DNA from: Nodosilinea sp. BSH.14
Lineage (GTDB): Bacteria > Cyanobacteriota > Cyanobacteriia > Phormidesmidales > Phormidesmidaceae
NCBI GenBank assembly: GCA_023264315.1
Contig: JALQST010000222.1
Location: 1 to 5,811, forward strand
Direction: 5' to 3'
Length of the DNA: 5,811 nucleotides
Shown here: positions 1 through 5,309 of the stretch, piece after piece
How positions within the stretch are numbered: the first letter of the stretch is position 1
Layout: every line of letters starts with the position of its first letter
Notes under the pieces: generated by a model
Told to the model about the DNA's origin: nothing
Seen by the model: the letters and a program-made list of their open reading frames with translations, nothing else
Databases searched by the model: none
Made by a program: the position numbers and the translations under genes

Positions 1-143
1 GGGCACTTGTTGGCTAGGCCCGTATTTCGGATTTGGTCATAGGTCAGGGGCACACTGCTGGTGGCGGTGGGGGCCTCACTACAGGCCGTTAGTACGCTTA
101 GGCAAATGGCCAAAAACGCAACGATAAAGGCGCGATACCTCAT
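1..143 (-). CDS. psbO: Photosystem II manganese-stabilising protein PsbO, N-terminal part (runs off left edge)
   Basis: PsbO is the extrinsic lumenal protein that stabilises the Mn4CaO5 cluster of photosystem II. The 47 codons present start with MRYRAFIVAFLAICLSVLTA, a short basic n-region and hydrophobic core ending in a lipobox-like LTAC (residues 18-21). After a Ser/Thr/Pro-rich linker comes LTYDQIRNTGLANKC (33-47), which matches the conserved start of mature cyanobacterial PsbO (LTY-(D/E)-x-I-x-x-TGLAN-x-CP). The family has about 270 residues, so roughly 80% lies outside the window. The ATG at 143 is supported by a GAGGT Shine-Dalgarno at the right distance. Cys21 suggests lipid-modified anchoring, as in several filamentous cyanobacteria, whereas Thermosynechococcus and Synechocystis use an AxA-type signal. 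The assignment rests on remembered family sequence and is strong; the lipoprotein nature is inferred. Confidence 0.93.
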   Translation of the reverse strand, partial: MRYRAFIVAFLAICLSVLTACSEAPTATSSVPLTYDQIRNTGLANKC

Positions 144-146
144 TGT

Positions 147-153
147 CTACCTC
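147..153 (-). promoter_or_regulatory. Shine-Dalgarno of psbO
   Basis: The minus strand reads TTGAGGTAGACAATG, so a GAGGT core lies a few bases before the psbO ATG at 143. It falls in the 13-base space between the stop of the small upstream ORF (157) and psbO, so any translation of that ORF would end almost on top of it. Confidence 0.6.
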
Positions 154-156
154 AAA

Positions 157-282
157 TCAGCATTTAATAAAAACTAGGAGCCACTTACTGCCATAGAGAT
201 TGTTGAACAGCGAGATGGCTAACCCCGCAGCATAGGCAGGCTGACCAAACCCATAAGGAATAGGCGCTTTGGCAGAGGCCAT
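157..282 (-). CDS. Possible 41-aa small hydrophobic protein just upstream of psbO
   Basis: An ATG at 282 on the minus strand opens a 41-codon frame ending in TGA at 157-159. It begins MASAKAPIPYGFGQPAYAAG and continues with a hydrophobic stretch (about residues 20-40, LAISLFNNLYGSKWLLVFIKC in two parts: LAISLFNNLYG and SKWLLVFIKC). A GGGGA lies 5 bases before the ATG, a reasonable ribosome-binding site. It is co-directional with psbO, with 13 bases between its stop and the psbO start, so it could be an upstream cistron or leader peptide. The C-terminal half could form one membrane segment interrupted by NNLYGSK. I do not recognise the protein. Third-position GC is about 50%, lower than in the large genes nearby, and an open frame of this size can arise by chance, so the call is tentative. 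Confidence 0.3.
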   Translation of the reverse strand: MASAKAPIPYGFGQPAYAAGLAISLFNNLYGSKWLLVFIKC

Positions 283-533
283 CGTTTTCCCCAAGGCTGC
301 ACAATCCCCAGTCGTAGAACCTCAAGTAAGCATTCTACATGGCTTCAGGCTTCTTTCTCAGAATTCTCCTATCATTGCCCAGACCGGACGAGGGTTGGCT
401 GGAGCGCTCCCAGGGACGAACTTTCTCCGGGGGCTCAGCCTGAAGCAAAGCCAGCCTGTGTAAAGATCCGCAACGCTGCGATGGAACGGGAGACTAAGTA
501 TTAAGCTATTTAACAAATACTCGGCTTTACCCT
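283..533. other. Divergent intergenic region between psbO side and the 126-aa gene
   Basis: No convincing gene is visible here. It must contain promoters for the rightward gene at 534 and probably for the leftward psbO unit. It holds a 10-bp inverted repeat (342-351 / 437-446) enclosing smaller complementary pieces. Near the rightward gene an AT-rich patch (496-520) contains TATTAA at 499-504, a possible -10, with only a poor -35 match (CTGCGA, 476-481), and a small inverted repeat AGTATT/AATACT (497-502 / 516-521). Confidence 0.5.
342..446. repeat. Long-range inverted repeat, possible folded leader or small RNA
   Basis: GCTTCAGGCT at 342-351 is perfectly complementary to AGCCTGAAGC at 437-446. 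Nested inside are CCGGA (384-388) with TCCGG (426-430), and a self-complementary GGAGCGCTCC at 401-410. Together these could form a multi-stem structure on either strand, for instance in a psbO-side leader. A single 10-bp pair at this spacing is expected roughly once by chance in a window of this size, so only the nesting makes it notable. No known RNA family was recognised. Confidence 0.2.
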
Positions 534-914
534 ATGTTAGACCAGGTTTCCATTGAGACCTTGGCGGTGTCTGAGACCCCGACCCAGGACTTGCAAGCCA
601 TTGCAGCGGTCATTGGCCAAGCCGCCCAGACCCGCGAAGGGGACAGTGTGGCCCTGTTGACCCTGCTACGGCTGCTTGAACAGTGCCACCGGGAGATCTG
701 CGAAACGCGCTTTCGCGATTCCCTGCCCAGCAATCGCCACACACTGTATACCCTGCTGCGCGACATCGAGACCCATGGCGGCTGGCCCTACATCCAGCGG
801 ATGAAGTTGCGCACCCTCCTGGCGAACTATCCGGCGATGGCCGAAGCCCTGGGGCCAGAGGCTAGCGCCACCGATGCCCCTGGGGTAGCCCCTGAGGATG
901 CTGACTTCGTGTAA
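534..914 (+). CDS. Conserved hypothetical protein, 126 aa (cyanobacterial type)
   Basis: Function unknown. The protein is soluble and mostly helical in appearance, with no signal peptide or membrane segment. The N-terminal third (about 1-45) is an acidic helix-prone stretch. The centre is the most family-like part: LLRLLEQCHREICETRFRD (45-63), then LPSNRHTLYTLLRDIETHGG (65-84) and WPYIQRMKLRTLL (85-97). The tail from about residue 107 is Ala/Pro/Asp-rich and probably disordered. The HREI...LP.NR..LY.LLR.IE..GGWPYI.RMKL pattern resembles cyanobacterial hypothetical proteins I have seen, but I know of no assigned function. The ATG at 534 has no clear Shine-Dalgarno. The next gene, on the same strand, starts 137 bases downstream with its own ribosome-binding site, so co-transcription is possible but not shown. 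Confidence 0.8.
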   Translation: MLDQVSIETLAVSETPTQDLQAIAAVIGQAAQTREGDSVALLTLLRLLEQCHREICETRFRDSLPSNRHTLYTLLRDIETHGGWPYIQRMKLRTLLANYPAMAEALGPEASATDAPGVAPEDADFV

Positions 915-928
915 TTCCAGTACCATGG

Positions 929-977
929 CCCTCCAGAGGGTGTTCCAGACCCGACCGGGCCAGTCGTTCGGGAACCC
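929..977 (+). terminator. Weak hairpins downstream of the 126-aa gene
   Basis: CCCT/AGGG (929-932 / 937-940) can form a small hairpin. GGG plus TTCC (938-946, with a TG bulge) can pair with GGAACCC at 971-977 around an inner CCCG/CGGG (950-959). No T-run follows, so intrinsic termination is doubtful and this is only a structural possibility. Confidence 0.15.
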
Positions 978-1037
978 AAGAGGGCAAATGTCCGTTAGGC
1001 AAGTAGGGTGTTTTCCCGGGTTTGGGTATCGGTAATT

Positions 1038-1044
1038 GATAGGA
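1038..1044 (+). promoter_or_regulatory. Shine-Dalgarno deciding the start of the family 10 glycosylhydrolase-like gene
   Basis: GATAGGA sits 7 bases before the ATG at 1052. This favours that start over the in-frame ATG at 1079 (residue 10), which would shorten an unusually long signal-peptide n-region. Confidence 0.55.
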
Positions 1045-1051
1045 CTCAATC

Positions 1052-2650
1052 ATGGTCAAGCTTCCCCCAGCACAGGCAATGCGCATCGGGCACGGCCCTA
1101 ACACGGCCCTGCAACGGCTTTTCCGCCTTGGGCGCTGTGGGCCTCGTCGTCATCCCGCGAGATCCCTAGCGCTTCACACCCTCGCCCTAGGGGTGGGGCT
1201 GGTGGGGCTAGGCCTAGGGCGTCCGGCAACGGCCATAAATGCCTACTGCCAAGTGTCCCAGGTGGAGGCGACGGCTAAGGAAAACCTGCGACGATCCGCC
1301 TTTAGCGGCGATGCCACGGCCCAGCAGCAGTATCAGGCCAAGGTGCGCCAACATGCAGAAGACCTGCGGCGCTGCCGGAGCCAGCAGTGGCCCCAACGGC
1401 AGGCGGTGTGGCTACGACTCTATCCCTGCGACCTTCAGCCCGGGGTGCTGGAGGCGGTGATGGATCGGGTGGTGAACCTGGGCTACAACGAGGTCTATGT
1501 CGAAGCCTTCTACGGGGGGCAGGTGTTGTTACCCCAGGCCGATAATCCCACCGTGTGGCCGTCGGTGGTGCAGTCTCCCGGCTACGAACGCCGGGATTTG
1601 CTGGCGGAATCCATCGAGAAAGGCCGCTATCGCGGGCTGCGGGTAGACGCCTGGGTCTTCACCCTCAACTTTGGCTATCACTACGGGTTGCAACCCAATC
1701 GGCAGCCGGTGTTAGCCATGAATGGGCGCGGCCAAACCACGGTGTCCTTCGCCAAGGCGGGGGAGTCTAGCAATCCCGATGAGGTCTTCGTCGATCCCTA
1801 TCATCCCCAGGCCCAGGCCGACTATACCCAGATGTTGTCGGCCATTCTGCGGCGACGCCCCGACAGCGTCTTGTTTGACTATGTGCGCTATCCCCGGGGG
1901 GTTGGCCCCTATTCCGTGGTGGATAGCGTCGATGATCTGTGGATCTACGGTCAGGCGTCTCGGCAGGCTTTTCTTCAGCGGGCCTCGAACCAGCAGGGCC
2001 AAGAACTCATGCGTCGCTACATCAGCCGAGGATCCCTAGAGGTGCGAGACATTGAAGAAGTCCGCGCCCGCTTCCCGAACGAGACCGAACCCCTGTGGCA
2101 AACCCGCCAGCCCACCCCCCGCATGCCCAATACACCGCCGCCCAGCGCTGCTGCCCTGCGGCCCCAGCTTCAGTGGGAACTGTGGCAACTGGCGGTGGCC
2201 CACGCGGTGCAAGGGGTGGTGGATTTTGTCAAAATGGCGGAGGATCAGGCCCGTCGCAGCGGCGTAGCCGCCGGGGCCGTCTTTTTCCCCGATGGCAACC
2301 AAACCGTGGGCACCGGCGGCTACGACTCTCGCCTGCAATACTGGGAGCGCTTCCCCACTACCATGGCTTGGCATCCCATGGCCTATGCGGTCTGTGGCCA
2401 CACGGGCTGCATTTTAGACGGCATTCGGCGGGTGGGGGCCATGGCTCCCGCCAATGGGCGACCGCTGATTATGCCAGCCCTGGCGGGCACCTGGGGCCAG
2501 CCCACCCACAATCGCCCCGCCCTAGAAACCCAAATGGAGGCGATCCGCCGCGCTCTGCCGGAGATCAACGCCGTCAGCCACTTTGCCTATTCCTGGCAGG
2601 ATCCAGAGTTTGATCGGGTGCGGAAATTTTGCACGCTGACCCGGCCCTAG
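1052..2650 (+). CDS. Exported family 10 glycosylhydrolase-like protein (GHL10/DUF187-like)
   Basis: Probably an envelope or periplasmic TIM-barrel hydrolase acting on a polysaccharide; the substrate is unknown. An Arg-rich n-region (to about 37) and hydrophobic core (about 38-57) end in RPATA|INAYC, a plausible signal peptidase I site near residue 61. Barrel-like segments follow: AVWLRLYPCD (118-127), NEVYVEAFYGG (146-156), RVDAWVFTLNFGYHYG (197-212), SVLFDYVRYPRG (272-283), GAVFFPDGN (408-416) and TTMAWHPMAYAVCGH (436-450). Acidic residues at strand ends (E151, D199, D276) are candidate active-site residues, and DYVRYPR is typical of the GHL10-like group. Six Cys remain after the signal (66, 108, 126, 448, 453, 527), compatible with disulfides in an oxidising compartment. 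A Pro-rich insertion (351-366) interrupts the barrel. Its last 77 bases overlap the opposing flavoprotein gene. Family assignment is good; enzymatic activity is inferred. Confidence 0.82.
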   Translation: MVKLPPAQAMRIGHGPNTALQRLFRLGRCGPRRHPARSLALHTLALGVGLVGLGLGRPATAINAYCQVSQVEATAKENLRRSAFSGDATAQQQYQAKVRQHAEDLRRCRSQQWPQRQAVWLRLYPCDLQPGVLEAVMDRVVNLGYNEVYVEAFYGGQVLLPQADNPTVWPSVVQSPGYERRDLLAESIEKGRYRGLRVDAWVFTLNFGYHYGLQPNRQPVLAMNGRGQTTVSFAKAGESSNPDEVFVDPYHPQAQADYTQMLSAILRRRPDSVLFDYVRYPRGVGPYSVVDSVDDLWIYGQASRQAFLQRASNQQGQELMRRYISRGSLEVRDIEEVRARFPNETEPLWQTRQPTPRMPNTPPPSAAALRPQLQWELWQLAVAHAVQGVVDFVKMAEDQARRSGVAAGAVFFPDGNQTVGTGGYDSRLQYWERFPTTMAWHPMAYAVCGHTGCILDGIRRVGAMAPANGRPLIMPALAGTWGQPTHNRPALETQMEAIRRALPEINAVSHFAYSWQDPEFDRVRKFCTLTRP

Positions 2651-3884
2651 CCATGGCCCGCCCCGCCAGCCAGCCCGTCGTCCAGGCATTCTGGAAGTTA
2701 AATCCGCCCGTAATGCCGTCAATGTCGAGGATTTCCCCGGCAAGATGCAGCCCGGGGCAGGAGCGGCTTTCCATGGTTTTGAAGTCCACCTCCTTCAGCG
2801 TCACCCCGCCACAGGTGACAAACTCATCCTTAAAAACGCCCCGGCCAGCGATGGCGTAACAGCCCTGGGTGAGTTCCGTCACCAGGGTTTGTAATTGCCC
2901 TTTGCTGAGGTTGGCCCAGGTGAGATCGCGATCCAGACGCACCCGCCGCTGAAGCAGGTAGAGCCATAGTCGCCGGGATAGAGCCGGAAAGGGCGAAAAG
3001 CTGACCATCAATCGCTTGCCCTGGTGTCGCTTTAGATCCAGCAGGGTTTGCCGCACCTGGTCTTGACTGAGGTCAGGTAGCCAGGTTATCCCTAGGCTGG
3101 CCCGATAGCGCTGGCGATGGAGATCCACCGCCCCAAAGGCCGATAGTTTCAGAATGGCAGGGCCACTCAGCCCCCAGTGGGTGATCAACAGTGGGCCGAT
3201 CTGATTCAGGGGCTTTCCCAGGTTGAGGTGTAGCGTCAGGGCCACCTTCTCTACGGAGACTCCGGCCAGGGCATGGAGGTCAGGATCCGCCACATTAAAG
3301 GTAAACAGCGACGGGACGGGGGGAATGAGGGTATGCCCCAAGGACTGCGCTAACCGATAGCCCATGGCACTACTGCCCGTAGCCAGCAGCAACCGTTCAC
3401 ACCGCCAGGGTGGTGCTCCCTTCACCGCCACCGTAAAGCCCTCGTCCTGACGGGTAATTGCCGTCACCGCTGTGCCCCGATGGAGGGTAATCCCCCGTCG
3501 CTGTACCTCCCCCAGCAACCCCTCCACGATGGTGGCGGAGTTGTCGGTGGTGGGGAACATGCGGCCATCGGCCTCGGTTTTGAGGGCAATGCCTAGCCGC
3601 TGAAACCAGGCGATGGTGTCCCTTGGCTGGAACTGGGTGAAGGGGCCACGCAGGGCACGGATCCCCCGGGGATAGTGCGTCACCAGCACCGCCGGGTCAA
3701 AACAGGCATGGGTGACATTGCAGCGTCCGCCACCGGAAATGCGCACCTTGGCCAAGGGTTCGCGCCCCGCTTCAAAGAGGTGGATTTTGGCCGAGGGCAT
3801 GGCCTCGGCGCAGGCAATGGCCCCAAACACCCCTGCCGCCCCGGCCCCAACAACAATCACATGGGCAGACTGGACTAGGGACAT
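2574..3884 (-). CDS. NAD(P)/FAD-dependent oxidoreductase, HI0933/BaiN (YhiN) family
   Basis: A cytoplasmic flavoprotein of the HI0933-like family; the physiological substrate is unknown for most members. With the ATG at 3884 it has 436 residues. HVIVVGAGAAG (8-18) is the dinucleotide-binding GxGxxG of a Rossmann fold binding FAD. ISGGGRCNVTH (49-59) is the family signature. Further hallmarks are DGRMFPTTDNSATIV (106-120), LLATGSSAMG (166-175), THWGLSGPAILKLS (235-248), TCGGV (357-361) and the C-terminal second FAD motif GLHLAGEILDIDG followed by GGFNFQNAWTTGWLAG (378-408). A TTG at 3893 could add three residues, but neither start has a clear Shine-Dalgarno, and the ATG leaves a normal lead-in to the first strand. 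The tail after about 408 is not family-like and lies partly over the convergent glycosylhydrolase gene. Family is secure; the reaction is not. Confidence 0.92.
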   Translation of the reverse strand: MSLVQSAHVIVVGAGAAGVFGAIACAEAMPSAKIHLFEAGREPLAKVRISGGGRCNVTHACFDPAVLVTHYPRGIRALRGPFTQFQPRDTIAWFQRLGIALKTEADGRMFPTTDNSATIVEGLLGEVQRRGITLHRGTAVTAITRQDEGFTVAVKGAPPWRCERLLLATGSSAMGYRLAQSLGHTLIPPVPSLFTFNVADPDLHALAGVSVEKVALTLHLNLGKPLNQIGPLLITHWGLSGPAILKLSAFGAVDLHRQRYRASLGITWLPDLSQDQVRQTLLDLKRHQGKRLMVSFSPFPALSRRLWLYLLQRRVRLDRDLTWANLSKGQLQTLVTELTQGCYAIAGRGVFKDEFVTCGGVTLKEVDFKTMESRSCPGLHLAGEILDIDGITGGFNFQNAWTTGWLAGRAMARAGSACKISAPDQTLDPARNRQSG

Positions 3885-3975
3885 AGGCGGCAACGGGGAA
3901 ATCAGATCGGGTTCAGGGGAAGGATGACGAGTGGTTTGTCAGGGTTAAGTTTTAGGGTTGTAGATATCCTCAAAG

Positions 3976-4051
3976 CCCTTCGGCAGTTCGACCGTCTCAC
4001 CGCTCAGGACGACCGTAGACAGCACGTTCAGGCTGAGCCTGTCGAAGCCCT
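3976..4051. repeat. REP-like palindromic intergenic repeat
   Basis: The stretch starts CCCTTCGGCAG and ends CTGTCGAAGCCC, whose complement begins GGGCTTCGACAG, so the two ends are imperfect inverted copies of CTTCG(A/G)CAG. The right end contains an odd palindrome CAGGCTGAGCCTG (4029-4041), and the middle repeats CGACCGT (3989-3995, 4010-4016). The motif CTTCGACAGGCTCAGCCTGAACG resembles an interspersed palindromic element seen between genes in many bacterial genomes, including cyanobacteria. Edges are approximate, and its copy number cannot be judged from one window. Confidence 0.45.
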
Positions 4052-4073
4052 AATGCTTAGTCTTGACACTGCA

Positions 4074-4142
4074 CTAGAAAATTTGCTCAATTTCGGGGAT
4101 AAACTCCCGCCGACAGCGTTTAATACCCAGCCGCCGGGTCAT
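4074..4142 (-). pseudogene. Decayed second copy of the nfu 3' end (22 codons, frame-shifted)
   Basis: Read on the minus strand from 4142, this encodes MTRRLGIKRCRREFIPEIEQ then IF and a TAG at 4074-4076. It matches residues 55-76 of the adjacent Nfu protein (MTLRMGIERRLREFIPEIAE, IV). The nucleotides align without gaps to 4150-4218 at a constant offset of 76, with 53 of 69 identical, including an exact 23-base core (4088-4110 equals 4164-4186). Because 76 is not a multiple of three, the copy is out of frame with nfu, and nfu's stop codon lies inside it. Five differences are synonymous third-position changes, hinting that the copy once evolved as coding sequence. It is too short to be a functional protein. 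It could be a divergent tandem duplication or a fragment of another nfu gene. Confidence 0.75.
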
Positions 4143-4380
4143 CGACAACCTGAACAATTTCAGCAATTTCGGGGATAAACTCCCGCAGACGACGCTCGAT
4201 GCCCATGCGCAGGGTCATCGCCGAACTGGGACAAGAACTACAGGCCCCTTGCAGCCGCAGCTTCACAATCGGACCATCGATTTCCACCAGTTCCACGTTG
4301 CCACCGTCGGCCAGCAGGTAGGGGCGCAGTTCATTCAGTACTTGTTCAACGTTTTCGGAGGTTAGGGCAAGGGTTGACAT
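4120..4380 (-). CDS. nfu: NifU-like Fe-S cluster scaffold/carrier (Nfu domain)
   Basis: A stand-alone Nfu domain protein that binds an Fe-S cluster between subunits and passes it to target apoproteins; in cyanobacteria such proteins support photosystem I and other Fe-S enzymes. With the ATG at 4380 it has 86 residues. LTSENVEQVLNELRPYLLAD (6-25), GGNVELVEIDG (26-36) and VKLRLQGACSSCPSSAMTL (39-57) give the full domain; C47 and C50 form the conserved CxxC cluster-binding motif. MGIERRLREFIPEIAEIVQVV (59-79) is the usual C-terminal helix. The protein then adds DDPAAGY (80-86), absent from short cyanobacterial homologues I recall and encoded by the start of a frame-shifted duplicate of its own 3' end. 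The ATG is supported by an AAGGA ribosome-binding site. A TTG at 4395 is open but would overlap that site. It lies 199 bases downstream of surE, so its own promoter is likely. Confidence 0.93.
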   Translation of the reverse strand: MSTLALTSENVEQVLNELRPYLLADGGNVELVEIDGPIVKLRLQGACSSCPSSAMTLRMGIERRLREFIPEIAEIVQVVDDPAAGY

Positions 4381-4387
4381 AGCAAAG

Positions 4388-4392
4388 TCCTT
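4388..4392 (-). promoter_or_regulatory. Shine-Dalgarno deciding the nfu start
   Basis: AAGGA on the minus strand lies 7 bases before the ATG at 4380. It would be inside the coding sequence if the upstream TTG (4395) were used, so the ATG is preferred. Confidence 0.6.
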
Positions 4393-4431
4393 CAACGATG
4401 TGTAAACAAAGCATTAGCGTTTTCTCAATTC

Positions 4432-4437
4432 ATTGTA
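4432..4437 (-). promoter_or_regulatory. Possible -10 element for nfu
   Basis: TACAAT on the minus strand matches TATAAT at five of six positions and would give a leader of about 45 bases. No good -35 lies 16-18 bases upstream, so this is a weak call. Confidence 0.25.
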
Positions 4438-4524
4438 GAGACATCCCTGCGGTGCTCACCGTTGAATTCCTCTAGGGCGGCGATAGAGAGCCTTGTTCCT
4501 CACCCGGTTTCTGCTCCTGTGCAT

Positions 4525-4542
4525 GGGCCACGATCACGGCCC
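4525..4542 (-). terminator. Small hairpin between surE and nfu
   Basis: GGGCC (4525-4529) and GGCCC (4538-4542) form a 5-bp stem with an 8-base loop, 38 bases past the surE stop. There is no T-run, so it is at most a weak or factor-assisted terminator. Confidence 0.15.
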
Positions 4543-4579
4543 GTCCACGCTGTGCTCAGGATTGCGGTCTCCCAGGGCG

Positions 4580-5263
4580 CTACCAAAGGCAGATTTTGGT
4601 GATGGCGATGCGTCCGCCAAAGCAAACGGCTACGTCAGAGTCGAGGTCGTAGCGACGGTTGCCATACTGCCCGGTGTAGTGAAATTGGTTATTTTCGACC
4701 TTAAATTCCGTGGGTAGGGGCTGGGTGCAGGGGGTGCAAAAGACCATTTCCGGCTCCGGCTCCTGGGCCTGGAGGTGGGGCAAATTCACGTTCCAAAAGC
4801 ACCCTGGGGAGATGGGCTCCGCCATCAGGGTGCGGATTACCTGGGTAGCCAACCGACTGGCCAACCCCCAGTCGACGGGCTGGCGGTTGTGGATGTAGTG
4901 GGAAATAGCGATGCCGGGAACCCTCAGCAGGGCGGCTTCGCGCACCGCCGCCACCGTACCCGACAGGTACATATCCGCCCCCAAATTGCCTCCAGCGTTG
5001 ATGCCGGAGATCACCCAGGTCGCCTCAGGACACAGATGCCCTAGGGCCACGCGGGTGCAGTCGACGGGGGTGCCGCCAATGGCAAAGGATCGATCCTTGC
5101 AGGGAGTAATCGAGATAGGGCCGCCCCGGTTCATCTGGTGGCTACAGCCGGAAAGGTGCTGATCCGGCGCAACTACCCAGGCGGGATGATCGCCCAAGGC
5201 ATGGCGCAGGGCTTGGAGGCCGGGGGCGTCGATGCCGTCATCGTTGGTGAGGATTAGGGTCAT
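4580..5263 (-). CDS. surE: 5'/3'-nucleotidase SurE
   Basis: SurE is a cytoplasmic metal-dependent phosphatase that removes phosphate from nucleoside 5'- and 3'-monophosphates, linked to stationary-phase survival and nucleotide turnover. With the ATG at 5263 it has 227 residues, slightly shorter than the common 245-260. MTLILTNDDGIDAPG (1-15) carries the metal-binding D8-D9 pair. WVVAPDQHLSGCSHQMN (29-45) has the conserved SG with metal-ligand candidate S38. SFAIGGTPVDCTRVAL (59-74) and WVISGINAGGNLGADMYLSG followed by TVAAVREAAL (83-112) include the conserved Asn N89. FWNVNLP, in the C-terminal half, is also family-typical. A TTG at 5284 would add seven residues, but the family starts right at the ATG. 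The gene lies 46 bases downstream of the 91-aa gene on the same strand, probably one operon. Confidence 0.94.
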   Translation of the reverse strand: MTLILTNDDGIDAPGLQALRHALGDHPAWVVAPDQHLSGCSHQMNRGGPISITPCKDRSFAIGGTPVDCTRVALGHLCPEATWVISGINAGGNLGADMYLSGTVAAVREAALLRVPGIAISHYIHNRQPVDWGLASRLATQVIRTLMAEPISPGCFWNVNLPHLQAQEPEPEMVFCTPCTQPLPTEFKVENNQFHYTGQYGNRRYDLDSDVAVCFGGRIAITKICLW

Positions 5264-5309
5264 AGAGAAGTTGGGACGCCCCAATGGGACGACCTAAGGT
5301 ACTGATCGG

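Noticed and set aside
432..444. 13-base match (GGCTCAGCCTGAA) to the complement of 4027-4039 in the REP-like element
   Set aside because: A shared 13-mer on either strand is expected about half the time by chance in a window this size, and the flanks do not align.
269..463. Rightward 64-codon open frame in the divergent intergenic region
   Set aside because: It starts with TTG, has no ribosome-binding site, no recognisable domain, and runs antisense across the inverted repeat and the start of the better-supported leftward small ORF.
666..1104. Leftward open frames opposite the 126-aa gene and the start of the glycosylhydrolase gene
   Set aside because: They are antisense shadows of GC-rich coding sequence, have no family resemblance, and cross the start of a real gene on the other strand.
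2036..2613. Open frames of up to 172 codons inside the glycosylhydrolase gene
   Set aside because: They are alternative-frame readings with skewed Arg/Pro/Gly/His composition, while the main frame has coherent family motifs throughout.
3941..3959. AGGGTT repeated twice, 13 bases apart
   Set aside because: Too short to distinguish from chance; no further copies or symmetry.
3924..4178. Rightward 84-codon open frame over the gap before nfu
   Set aside because: It reads through the palindromic repeat, the nfu remnant and the antisense of nfu itself; no protein family is apparent.
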